In this document: one piece after another, positions 8,321 to 16,097 of the stretch | How positions within the stretch are numbered: position 1 is the first letter of the stretch | Layout of the letters: each line of letters opens with the position of its first letter | Assembly: GCF_001183605.1 (NCBI RefSeq) | Contig: NZ_LFXJ01000005.1 | Coordinates: 1,990,809 to 2,054,808, forward strand | DNA from: Lysinibacillus xylanilyticus | Lineage (GTDB): Bacteria > Bacillota > Bacilli > Bacillales_A > Planococcaceae | Direction of reading: 5' to 3' | DNA: 64,000 bases | Program-made: the position numbers and the translations under genes | Notes under the pieces: generated by a model | Database searches by the model: none | Told to the model about the DNA's origin: nothing | What the model saw: the letters and a program-made list of their open reading frames with translations, nothing else

Positions 8321-8507
8321 CCTCCGGCGGATGACACGGAATCGGAAAGGAGTTCAATATAGGATGTTAGCCTAAGATCATCGCATCCATGCGATAACGG
8401 CTAACTGACCTGCATCGGTGCTGCTGCCGCTACGCTTTCGCGCAAAAGACATCTGCAGGCCTAAGCACAAAGCCGATTCCGGACGCAATTATGCCAAGGC
8501 ATAATTG
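8321..8507 (+). repeat. Large folded intergenic repeat inside the oxidase operon
   Basis: An outer stem GGAATCGG (8338-8345) / CCGATTCC (8473-8480) encloses two arms. Arm one is GTTAGCC (8366) / GGCTAAC (8399) with ATCGCAT/ATGCGAT inside. Arm two is CCTGCA (8409) / TGCAGG (8454). A perfect 10-bp hairpin CAATTATGCC-AA-GGCATAATTG (8486-8507) closes the element. The end sequence is shared with the repeats at 4184 and 5951. It is transcribed with the operon and should fold in RNA. Confidence 0.7.
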
Positions 8508-8533
8508 ATTCTACTAAGAAAGGACAGAGACAT

Positions 8534-9025
8534 ATGCACTTACATAAGTATGAAAAATATTGGCTTGTGTTTGGAGTTGCTACTTTAGTAGCATTCCTTA
8601 TCATTCTAGGCATCGGTGCATTCCATCAAGGCTCACACCCGAACAATGGTAAAAAAACACTAGATTATGAGAAAGTAAAAGAATTTGCCCCCTTCGATAA
8701 TCCTGGTGTTCATAAAGTAGAGGGTAAAGATTGGGATTATGAAGTGGTTGTTTTAGCATCAGCATTTAATTACAATCCTCCAGAAATTGAAGTTCCTTTT
8801 GGAGCTAAGGTGAAATTTATCGCAACAAGTGCAGATGTTATGCACGGTTTTGAAGTTGCAGGTACAAATATTAATATGATGCTTGAACCAGGTTACATTT
8901 CTGAATATGTAACTACAGTAAATAAAGAAGGAGAGTTTTTAATCGTATGTAATGAATACTGTGGTACAGGACATACGATGATGCACTCTATGCTAAAGGT
9001 GGTGAAGCCAAATGAGTCTCAATAA
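8534..9025 (+). CDS. cbaB: Cytochrome c oxidase subunit II, ba3 type (CuA subunit)
   Basis: This 163-residue protein has one N-terminal membrane anchor (about residues 10-30), as in ba3-type enzymes rather than the two of aa3 type. A cupredoxin domain faces outside. The CuA ligands are in place: MHGFEV supplies the first His, and CNEYCGTGHTMMHSM supplies the C-x3-C-x3-H-x2-M set. It accepts electrons from cytochrome c and passes them to subunit I. The reading frame overlaps that of subunit I by 14 bases, so the two are translationally coupled. Confidence 0.93.
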   Translation: MHLHKYEKYWLVFGVATLVAFLIILGIGAFHQGSHPNNGKKTLDYEKVKEFAPFDNPGVHKVEGKDWDYEVVVLASAFNYNPPEIEVPFGAKVKFIATSADVMHGFEVAGTNINMMLEPGYISEYVTTVNKEGEFLIVCNEYCGTGHTMMHSMLKVVKPNESQ

Positions 9026-10673
9026 TAATTTGACAAAAGTGGATCGTCGTGATGCGAAGCTAGCGATGGCACATATTTACGTGGCATTCATCGCATTGTT
9101 ATTAGGGGGTCTTGCAGGTTTATTACAAGTTTTCGTTCGTTCTGGACAATTTACATTACCAGCAGGCATTGGTTACTATCAAGTTTTAACCGTACATGGT
9201 GTTTTACTCGGTCTTATTTTAACAACATTCTTTATTTTTGGTTTCCAAATTGCCAGTGTTAGCCGTACGTCAGGGACTTTTTCAGATGGCCAACGTCGCC
9301 TTGGCTGGATTGGCTTCTGGTTAATGACTATCGGTACAGCAGCTGCTGCAACAATGGTTCTACTTAATGAGGCAACTGTTTTATATACGTTCTATGCTCC
9401 ATTAAAAGCTCACTGGATATTCTATTTAGGCCTTACATTAGTCGTTGTTGGTTCTTGGGTTGGCGGCGCAGGTCAAATTTTACGATATGCACAGTGGCGT
9501 AAAGAAAACAAAGGAAGCGGACAACGAAGCCCATTATTATCATTTATGGTTGTTGTCAACAACTTAATGTGGTTCGTAGCAACTCTAGGTGTAGCTGTTT
9601 CTGTTCTATTCCAGCTACTTCCATGGTCCTTAGGCTTTATCGAACGTGTTGATGTAGCACTATCCCGTACATTGTTCTGGTATTTCGGTCATGCTCTTGT
9701 GTACTTCTGGTTATTACCAGCATACATGGTTTGGTATGTCATTATTCCGAAGGTTATTGGAGGAAAAATTTTCTCTGATTCTTTAGCAAGACTGTCGTTT
9801 ATGCTGTTCTTAATTTTTTCTGTACCAGTTGGGATCCATCACCAATTAACAGAGCCCGGTATTGATGGTACATGGAAATTCATACAAGTTGTTTTAACAT
9901 TTGCCGTAATCGTACCATCCTTAATGACTGCCTTCTCGATGTTTGCAATGTTTGAATTACGTGGTCGTGAATTAGGTGGGAAAGGTCTTTACGGCTGGTT
10001 TAAAAAATTACCATGGAAAGATGCTCGTTTCTTTGTGCCATTTATCGGTATGGTAGTATTTATTCCTGGTGGCGCAGGAGGTATCATCAATGCTTCTTAC
10101 CAAATGAACCAATTAATTCATAATACCATTTGGGTTACTGGACATTTCCATTTAACAATTGCAACAACAGTCGTATTAACTTATTTCAGTGCTGCATTCT
10201 GGTTAATTCCACATTTAACAGGTCGCACACTGACTAAATCTTTAAACAATCTTGGTAATTTTGCAGCTATTTTATGGGCTACTGGTATGACAATTATGTC
10301 TTCCGCTATGCATATCGCTGGTCTGATCGGTGCACCTCGTCGATCCGATTACTCTGAGTATGGCGGTGCTCAACAAGCTTATGATTGGATTCCTTATCAA
10401 ATCGCTCAGGCTGTTGGTGGCACAATCCTGTTCATCGCTATCATAATCATACTTTATATTGTGGTGAAATTAGCATGGTTTGCACCAAAAGGCGAAGAGG
10501 AATTCCCAGTTGGTGAAGCACATGAAAATGGTGGTCCTACACCAGCTATCTTAGAGAACTTTAAAGTATGGCTTGTTATTTTAGTAGCATTAATTTTATT
10601 TGCTTATACTATTCCAATTATCGATATTATTTCTAACTCCCCTCCTGGCTCTAAAGGCTATAAGCTTTGGTAA
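9012..10673 (+). CDS. cbaA: Cytochrome c oxidase subunit I, ba3 type (haem-copper oxygen reductase)
   Basis: This 553-residue polytopic membrane protein has about 13 hydrophobic helices. Haem and CuB ligands are visible: an early His in VLTVHGVLLG, the FGHALVYFWLLPAY segment, GIHHQLTEPG, and WVTGHFHLTIATT near the distal helix. It lacks the classic D-channel pattern, which fits the B-type (ba3) class. It reduces O2 to water and pumps protons. The gene overlaps subunit II and is followed 20 bases on by a strong terminator, so the unit is cbaD-cbaB-cbaA. Confidence 0.93.
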   Translation: MSLNNNLTKVDRRDAKLAMAHIYVAFIALLLGGLAGLLQVFVRSGQFTLPAGIGYYQVLTVHGVLLGLILTTFFIFGFQIASVSRTSGTFSDGQRRLGWIGFWLMTIGTAAAATMVLLNEATVLYTFYAPLKAHWIFYLGLTLVVVGSWVGGAGQILRYAQWRKENKGSGQRSPLLSFMVVVNNLMWFVATLGVAVSVLFQLLPWSLGFIERVDVALSRTLFWYFGHALVYFWLLPAYMVWYVIIPKVIGGKIFSDSLARLSFMLFLIFSVPVGIHHQLTEPGIDGTWKFIQVVLTFAVIVPSLMTAFSMFAMFELRGRELGGKGLYGWFKKLPWKDARFFVPFIGMVVFIPGGAGGIINASYQMNQLIHNTIWVTGHFHLTIATTVVLTYFSAAFWLIPHLTGRTLTKSLNNLGNFAAILWATGMTIMSSAMHIAGLIGAPRRSDYSEYGGAQQAYDWIPYQIAQAVGGTILFIAIIIILYIVVKLAWFAPKGEEEFPVGEAHENGGPTPAILENFKVWLVILVALILFAYTIPIIDIISNSPPGSKGYKLW

Positions 10674-10693
10674 CAATGTTTTGCATCTTCATA

Positions 10694-10729
10694 AAAAAGC
10701 GATTTCTCTAGCTGAGAAATCGCTTTTTA
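10694..10729 (+). terminator. Terminator of the oxidase operon
   Basis: AAAAAGCGATTTCTC pairs with GAGAAATCGCTTTTT around a 5-base loop, starting 20 bases after the cbaA stop. Its stem core is the same as that of the terminator at 16062-16093. Confidence 0.85.
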
Positions 10730-10789
10730 CTTTGCTGAAAAAAATGCAATAAAGGTGTCATAATAAAGTATAGCTTTTCAGCAAAAACG

Positions 10790-10925
10790 AGTGGTTGATT
10801 TCAGTTCCGACTGGGCGCTTTCCTGGAGGCGTCGGGCTTCTACTCGTTCTCATCTTTCCACTTGAGGTGAGCGTCTTACTGACCGTAAATGCGGGATAAA
10901 TCCGTGAAGGAACCTTACTCAGCAC
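10790..10925. repeat. Intergenic repeat downstream of hydrolase copy 1, partner of 12231-12345
   Basis: CATCTTTCCACTTGAG, GCGTCTTACTGACCGT and ATGCGGGATAA here (10849-10903) recur in the same order at 12279-12334 behind the second hydrolase gene. The left half (GATTTCAGTTCCGACTGGGCG) matches the head of the repeat at 4561. Confidence 0.6.
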
Positions 10926-10927
10926 AT

Positions 10928-11866
10928 TCACTTTACTTCTTTCATAAATTCTCTGAAGTTTTCAACGATTTCCTTTGATCTGGTATGGTGTAAATAATGT
11001 CCTCCTTCAAATGTTATCACTTTTCCATGTACAGAATCTTTGACTTGCTCTTCATGCAGTGGTATCCATCCTTCCGTTTCGGTATCATTCGCTTGTAAAA
11101 AGAAAATAACAGGAAGATTCTTGGGGAAGGTCAAGTTTTCAGCAGCTTTAAAATTAGGGTTAAAATGTTCGCCTTCACTTAGGGTGTTCGGATTAAACAT
11201 GTTTTTGAGTGTAAGGATTTTGATTTGTTCTCTTGTTTCATCATCTACAGTTGGTGCAACCAATTGGTCAGGGCTCAGTTTCATTAACAATCGTAGGAAA
11301 CCTGATTTTTTGAGCAGTTTATATGTTCCTGATGGGAATGGATCATCCGTACCACCCTGCGTTGGAACACTGCTATCGATCCCGACAAATGCACTTACTT
11401 CGTTTTCATATTTATTCACATAATCCAGGCCGTAAATGCCTGAAATGGAGTGGCCCATTAGAATATATCGGTCAATGTTTAGACTCTGCAATGCTTCATG
11501 AATTTCATTTACCATATTCTCCAGGATTCGTTCCTTTTCCGTTACATCACTTAGTCCATAACCAAAAGGCTCGATCACGATGACCTTGTAATAAGGAGAC
11601 AACTCTTTCACTAACGGCTCAAAATCAAGTGCTGGAGCCGCTGTTCCATAACCAGGTAGGAGCACGACGGTTTCTTCGCCTTCTCCTTGAATTAACACAT
11701 TCATATTTTTTCCGTCTACTGTTACAGACTGACCATAAGATTCTATTTTTCTTTGCTCCGATTTGTTGCTAACCTTATTCACTATAAAAACAATAGCTAG
11801 AAAAAGTACTATTGCTATAGCTAAAACTCCTAATAATTTAACTATAATGTTAAACGCTTTTTTCAT
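10928..11866 (-). CDS. Membrane-anchored alpha/beta hydrolase, copy 1
   Basis: This is a 312-residue protein. Residues 7-30 are one hydrophobic N-terminal helix, probably an anchor with the enzyme outside the membrane. The hydrolase fold follows with VVLLPGYGTAAPALDF (oxyanion region), a serine nucleophile elbow GHSISG near residue 138, an acidic strand end, and a C-terminal GGHYLHH histidine. The likely catalytic triad is therefore complete. The substrate is unknown. It is a close paralogue of the next gene (12353-13330); the duplication includes the upstream boxes and part of the downstream flank. It is probably controlled by the two-component system upstream. Confidence 0.85.
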   Translation of the reverse strand: MKKAFNIIVKLLGVLAIAIVLFLAIVFIVNKVSNKSEQRKIESYGQSVTVDGKNMNVLIQGEGEETVVLLPGYGTAAPALDFEPLVKELSPYYKVIVIEPFGYGLSDVTEKERILENMVNEIHEALQSLNIDRYILMGHSISGIYGLDYVNKYENEVSAFVGIDSSVPTQGGTDDPFPSGTYKLLKKSGFLRLLMKLSPDQLVAPTVDDETREQIKILTLKNMFNPNTLSEGEHFNPNFKAAENLTFPKNLPVIFFLQANDTETEGWIPLHEEQVKDSVHGKVITFEGGHYLHHTRSKEIVENFREFMKEVK

Positions 11867-12030
11867 TATTTTTGCACGAGTGATGTAGAGCGGCAGTTGT
11901 AGCTCGTTTTCTACCTGTACTCGTGCCTCCCCTCCCTTTCATTCTCTATTCGTATCTTCTATCCACATCAGTGTATTCCGGCTACCTTCACAAACCGTTA
12001 AGAACAGCTTATATAAAGAAGATGTACCCC

Positions 12031-12060
12031 CTATGACAACAATATGAACAGAGTATGAAC
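12031..12060 (-). promoter_or_regulatory. Three direct boxes at 11-bp spacing, promoter of hydrolase copy 1
   Basis: TATGACA (12032), TATGAAC (12043) and TATGAAC (12054) on the plus strand repeat every 11 bases. Read on the minus strand they are GTTCATA-type boxes ending in TTGTCATA, followed about 20 bases later by a TATAAG -10-like sequence. This is the geometry of OmpR/PhoB-family binding sites. The same array lies upstream of hydrolase copy 2. Confidence 0.6.
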
Positions 12061-12126
12061 AAGAAAAAAATGCTACGGTAGGCAATATGAATTTCGAACA
12101 GGTTCGCTTTGATAAATAAAAAGTGA

Positions 12127-12150
12127 AAAAACCGTCCTAAAGGGCGGTCT
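12127..12150 (-). terminator. Rho-independent terminator behind hydrolase copy 2
   Basis: On the minus strand ACCGCCC-TTTA-GGACGGT is followed by TTTTTTCACTTTTT. It lies about 200 bases after the stop of copy 2 and before the promoter of copy 1, so each hydrolase should have its own transcript. Confidence 0.75.
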
Positions 12151-12230
12151 TTATATCACTTAGACATATGCATAAAGTGAAACTCCTATCAGTGGGGGTT
12201 TTCTTCATCCTCCATTGATTGTTAGTTGAA

Positions 12231-12345
12231 CCAATCGGGCATTTACGCTCCGTTGATCGCCCACCTAATTGACTCGTTTACATCTTTCCACTTGAGGCAG
12301 GCGTCTTACTGACCGTTTTAATGCGGGATAATATCAGGGACCTTT
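12231..12345. repeat. Intergenic repeat downstream of hydrolase copy 2
   Basis: It shares the ordered modules CATCTTTCCACTTGAG, GCGTCTTACTGACCGT and ATGCGGGATAA with 10849-10903. It shows that the duplicated unit is larger than the coding sequence. Confidence 0.6.
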
Positions 12346-12352
12346 CTCGCAC

Positions 12353-13330
12353 TCACTTTAATTCTTTCATAAATTCTCTAAAGTTTTCAGCGATTTCTTT
12401 GAATTTGCTATGGTGTAAATAATGTGATCCATCCAATGTTATTACTTTTCCAAGCATTGACTCTTTAGCTTGCTCTTCATGCAGTGATACCCAATTTTCC
12501 CTGTCCGTATTATTTGCTTGTACATATAAAAGAAGCGGAAGATCTTTAGGGAATGTTAAATTTTGAGCCTTTTTAAAATTAGAAGAAATATGTTCCATCT
12601 CATTCAAGGTAGTGGCATTATACGAGTTTTTATTTGAAATCATTTTCATTTGCTCTTTGGCTTGATCATCAAATACTAGTTCAGCATAGGGGTCTGTACC
12701 TACTTTCTTGATTAATCTCAAAAGACCTGATTTTTCGAGAAACGCGAATGTTTTTAATGGAAATTTGACATCCATACCGCCTTGTGTAGAAACACTAGTA
12801 TCAATTCCTACAAATGCACTCACTTCGTTTGGATATTTGTTGACATAATCAAGGCCGTAGATACCTGCTATGGAGTGGCCCATTAGCGTAAAATGGTCAA
12901 TATTAAGCTGCTGTAAAGCTTCATGCATTTCACTGACAATATTCTCAGTGCTTCGTTCTTTATCGGTTTCATCACTTAATCCATATCCGAAAGGCTCAAT
13001 CGCGACAACTTTGTAAAATGGAGATAATTCATCGATGAGCAGCTTAAAATCAAGTGCTGGTGCCGCTGTTCCATAGCCAGGTAGGAGCACGATGGTTTCT
13101 TCGCCTTCTCCTTGAATTAACACATTCATATTTTTTCCGTCTACTGTTACAGACTGACCATAAGTTTCTATTTTTTCTTGCTCCGATTTGTTACAGACAA
13201 TATTAACAATAAAAACAATGACCAGAAAAAGTACTATTGCAATAGCTATAACTCCTATTGCTTTAAGTATAAAGATAAGTGGTTTACCCATCCTCATTTT
13301 CATTACCTCTTCTTTTAGTTTCACTCTCAT
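12353..13330 (-). CDS. Membrane-anchored alpha/beta hydrolase, copy 2
   Basis: This is a 325-residue paralogue of the gene at 10928-11866, with the same anchor (FILKAIGVIAIAIVLFLVIV), the same LLPGYGTAAPALDF loop, the nucleophile GHSIAG and the terminal histidine in GSHYLHH. The N-terminus is uncertain: ATGs at 13330, 13303, 13297 and 13291 are all possible. The first has AAGGAG only 3 bases away; the later ones share GAAGAGG and fit the length of copy 1 better. It lies just downstream of the HK/RR pair on the same strand but behind a strong terminator and its own box array. Substrate unknown. Confidence 0.85.
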   Translation of the reverse strand: MRVKLKEEVMKMRMGKPLIFILKAIGVIAIAIVLFLVIVFIVNIVCNKSEQEKIETYGQSVTVDGKNMNVLIQGEGEETIVLLPGYGTAAPALDFKLLIDELSPFYKVVAIEPFGYGLSDETDKERSTENIVSEMHEALQQLNIDHFTLMGHSIAGIYGLDYVNKYPNEVSAFVGIDTSVSTQGGMDVKFPLKTFAFLEKSGLLRLIKKVGTDPYAELVFDDQAKEQMKMISNKNSYNATTLNEMEHISSNFKKAQNLTFPKDLPLLLYVQANNTDRENWVSLHEEQAKESMLGKVITLDGSHYLHHSKFKEIAENFREFMKELK

Positions 13331-13408
13331 CTTCTCCTTTTCTTATCTATTTACTAGATATCTTATATGGGTCATTAAGGATAGCTTATAGGACGAAGAT
13401 GTACTCCC

Positions 13409-13437
13409 TATGACAACAATATGAACGGAATATGAAC
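13409..13437 (-). promoter_or_regulatory. Three direct boxes at 11-bp spacing, promoter of hydrolase copy 2
   Basis: TATGACA (13409), TATGAAC (13420) and TATGAAC (13431) repeat exactly every 11 bases. On the minus strand the last box overlaps a TTGTCA -35-like element, and TATAAG follows about 20 bases on. This suits activation by the OmpR-type regulator encoded at 14908-15582. Confidence 0.62.
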
Positions 13438-13441
13438 AAAC

Positions 13442-13492
13442 AAAAAAAGTTACGGCGTCACATGCAAGAAAGTTTGCATATGACGCCATAAC
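13442..13492 (-). terminator. Terminator of the two-component operon
   Basis: On the minus strand GTTATGGCGTCATATGCAA pairs with TTGCATGTGACGCCGTAAC (19-bp stem with two mismatches), then TTTTTTT. It begins about 50 bases after the histidine kinase stop and separates it from hydrolase copy 2. Confidence 0.85.
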
Positions 13493-13543
13493 ATGGGAAA
13501 TACGAGGACGTTTAAATAATTCGAATGTACAACATGAATCTAA

Positions 13544-14911
13544 TTACTCTGCTGGTGTTGTGATTGGCAACGTGACAATGACAGTCGTTCCTCGGCCAGG
13601 CACGCTTTCCACTCGGATGTCGCCTTGATGAAGCGATACGATCTGTTTAACGATGGCGAGTCCCATACCACTGCCATCATACTTACGACTATGGGAACGA
13701 TCAGCCTTAAAAAACCGCTCAAATATACGCTTCTGATCCTCTAAGGAAATACCAATGCCAGTGTCGGATACTCGGACTGTCACATTTTTGATATCTTGTT
13801 TGATGCTAATGTTAATAACTCCGCCATCTTTGGAAAATTTTATACTATTGCCGATTATGTTCGTCCATACCTGGTTTAATTGATCATGATCAGCCATTAG
13901 GCGAACAGCGTTCAAATTGAGTTCGAAACGGATGTTGCGAGCCGACCATTGCGGCTGGATAGCGACGATGACTCGTCTGATCTGTTCATCAAGGCTGAAC
14001 GTGACCAGCCGCAGTTGCTGTGACTGCGATTCAAGCAAACTCAGCTTTAGCAGGCTATCACTCATCTTGGACATCCGATCTGCTTCAGCAATGATAATAT
14101 CGAGATAACGGCTCCGCTCGTTATCTGCGAGGTTTACTTGCTTTAGCGCTAAAGCATAACCGGATATCGAGGTAAGCGGCGACTGAACTTCATGCGACAC
14201 ATTCGATACGAAATCCCTACGCATCTGCTCAAGTTGCTGTAAATCGTGCATCATTTCTTCGAAGCTGCGAGCTAAAGTACCTAGCTCACCCTTTTGCTTA
14301 ATATTCAGCTTAACGTTAAAATCTCCACCTGCTATATGTTTAGTCGCTTTTGTCAGCTTTTTGATTGGTTTGACTAGGAACATGGCAGCAACCAGAATCA
14401 ATAGGCTTCCTGCTATCAACGAATAGGTTGAAAAGTTCAAAATCCATTTTATTACAAAAGAGGTGGAAGGGAGGGAGACCGGTTCTACAAACATCGCTTT
14501 CGTTCCCATTTCAGTTGTCAACGGCATCCCTAAGAGAACAGTAGAAACACCACTCGGATTGACTTGAACAATTTCCCCACCCAGTACTTTTGTCACCTGT
14601 TCCATCGTCACAGTGGCAGGTTTGTCTCCGTTAAGCGCTCCATAAGACTGGAACTGACCCGTTTCTTCATAAATTCGAATATGATAGGATTTGAGCTGAT
14701 TCATTCCACTTACGAATGTGTTCGCTTCACTTAACGGTAATGTCTCATAAATCCGGGCGATGTCCTGACCAAAGTTAAGTAAGGGGATTTGCAGGTTCTC
14801 GTTTAATTTATCTTCAAATACCCAAGTTGCTACAAAAAAAGCAATGATCGTGCCCCCGATTACGGAGACTAGAAATATCAGGACTACGCGTGTATATAAA
14901 GATTTGATCAT
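13544..14911 (-). CDS. Sensor histidine kinase (HAMP-HisKA-HATPase)
   Basis: This 455-residue membrane kinase has an N-terminal helix (residues 9-30), an extracytoplasmic sensor of about 130 residues, and a second helix around 160-180. A HAMP linker (VKPIKKLTKATKHIAGGDFN), the H-box NVSHEVQSPLTSISGYALAL, and the ATPase boxes NIIGNSIKFSK, DTGIGI and GSGMGLAIVK follow. The order and length are typical for partners of OmpR-type regulators. Its ATG overlaps the regulator stop by 4 bases. The segment is visibly richer in G+C (many CGA/GCG-containing words) than its neighbours, suggesting acquisition. The signal is unknown. Confidence 0.9.
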   Translation of the reverse strand: MIKSLYTRVVLIFLVSVIGGTIIAFFVATWVFEDKLNENLQIPLLNFGQDIARIYETLPLSEANTFVSGMNQLKSYHIRIYEETGQFQSYGALNGDKPATVTMEQVTKVLGGEIVQVNPSGVSTVLLGMPLTTEMGTKAMFVEPVSLPSTSFVIKWILNFSTYSLIAGSLLILVAAMFLVKPIKKLTKATKHIAGGDFNVKLNIKQKGELGTLARSFEEMMHDLQQLEQMRRDFVSNVSHEVQSPLTSISGYALALKQVNLADNERSRYLDIIIAEADRMSKMSDSLLKLSLLESQSQQLRLVTFSLDEQIRRVIVAIQPQWSARNIRFELNLNAVRLMADHDQLNQVWTNIIGNSIKFSKDGGVINISIKQDIKNVTVRVSDTGIGISLEDQKRIFERFFKADRSHSRKYDGSGMGLAIVKQIVSLHQGDIRVESVPGRGTTVIVTLPITTPAE

Positions 14912-15582
14912 TCGTGCACCTCAAGGCGGTAACCAAGCCCACGTACCGTTTCGATACGAAAATCGGCTGTAGTCGCGAATCGTTCGCGCAAGCGTTTAAT
15001 ATGTACGTCTATCGTTCGATCATCTCCAGCGTAATCAATCCCCCAAATTTGATCGATCAACTGCACTCGCGTATAGACTTGCCCGGGTGTTCCGGCGAGC
15101 TTATAAAGTAATTCGAACTCCTTGAGCGGTAAGGTGAGCGACTCCGTCCCCCTCATCACCTTATAGGTCTGTCGATCAAGGATGACGTTGCCGAACTGGA
15201 TTTTCTGCGTGGAGCCAATTCGGAATCGTTTCAATAGTGCCTTAACACGAACCGACAACTCCAACGGATCGAATGGTTTAGTCAAATAATCATCCGCTCC
15301 AAGTTCAAATCCTTTCACTTTTTCCCATGTTTCGCCCCTTGCAGTCAGCATAAGTAACGGAAGATCAGGATTGGCCCTTCGGAGCTCCTTGCATAACGTC
15401 CAACCATCCATAATCGGCATCATAATGTCGAGCACGACAAGATCGACTTGCGTTGATGTGTAGATGGCCAGTGCTTCCTTGCCGTCCGCGGCTTCGACTG
15501 TAGCGAATCCGTCGTTGCGTAGAAATAAACAGACGAGTTCGCGAATGTTCGCGTCGTCGTCAGCGACCAGTATAGTAGGCAT
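14908..15582 (-). CDS. OmpR-family response regulator
   Basis: This is a 224-residue protein. The receiver begins MPTILVADDDANIRELV, with the phosphoacceptor Asp in VVLDIMMPIMDG and the conserved Lys in LTKPFDP. A winged-helix DNA-binding domain (about residues 125-220) ends TIDVHIKRLRERF...ETVRGLGYRLE. The ATG at 15582 follows GAGGGAA and gives the normal receiver start; a longer frame to 15621 adds residues without a ribosome site. It forms an operon with the kinase. Its likely targets are the 11-bp box arrays upstream of both hydrolase genes (inference). G+C-rich like the kinase. Confidence 0.9.
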   Translation of the reverse strand: MPTILVADDDANIRELVCLFLRNDGFATVEAADGKEALAIYTSTQVDLVVLDIMMPIMDGWTLCKELRRANPDLPLLMLTARGETWEKVKGFELGADDYLTKPFDPLELSVRVKALLKRFRIGSTQKIQFGNVILDRQTYKVMRGTESLTLPLKEFELLYKLAGTPGQVYTRVQLIDQIWGIDYAGDDRTIDVHIKRLRERFATTADFRIETVRGLGYRLEVHE

Positions 15583-15731
15583 CCGTTCCCTCTTTTCCAT
15601 CGAAATTATTGAAATAATCATTATACTATAAATTAAATTGAATTACCCCTATTCTTCCTATAATTAAGGAATGGAATATCATTAAATGCACCCTCGTTTG
15701 CTTATTCGATTACAGGAACGTCGAACTTGAT

Positions 15732-15908
15732 ATGGATGGAAATACTAAATGGACACAAACTGCCTACGTGGTGATCCTTCCGTTTAAGCCATTGCCCAGA
15801 CGTGATAATTCCCAGATAACTACTACAACTTATGATATCGACATTTATGCAACGCTACTGAAGAAGAACAAAAGCGCTAAAGTGCCTCTGTCCACGTCCC
15901 AAGTGTAA
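15732..15908 (+). other. Short unrecognised reading frame, possible decayed gene
   Basis: Between the regulator and YpwA lies a 58-residue plus-strand frame beginning MDGNTKWTQTAYVVILPF, with coding-like composition (ITTTTYDIDIYATLLKK). Upstream in another frame, NAPSFAYSITGTSN reads plausibly as its earlier part, which suggests a frameshifted fragment of a larger protein. There is no ribosome site. I do not recognise the family. The rest of 15583-16061 shows nothing else. Confidence 0.3.
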
Positions 15909-16061
15909 ACAATTCACTTGCATAAGACCCACACTTATAGCTAAAATTTTGCAGGAACAGGGTTTTGCCTGAGTGAAAGTGAGTAGCCTGGAACAAAAAT
16001 CACATTCATTGAAAGCGACACAACATTCATAGTAATTTTCTTGACCATTTTGCTTTTAGAA

Positions 16062-16093
16062 AAGCGATTTCTCTGTTACGAGAAATCGCTTTG
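16062..16093 (-). terminator. Terminator of the M32 carboxypeptidase gene
   Basis: AAAGCGATTTCTC-TGTTAC-GAGAAATCGCTTT begins a few bases after the ypwA stop and is followed on the minus strand by TTTT. It can act in both directions. Confidence 0.8.
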
Positions 16094-16097
16094 GGCT

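Noticed and set aside
10694-16093. Shared terminator stem AAGCGATTTCTC at 10694 and 16062 as a mobile element end
   Set aside because: Similarity is limited to the hairpin itself; both fit their genes as ordinary terminators.
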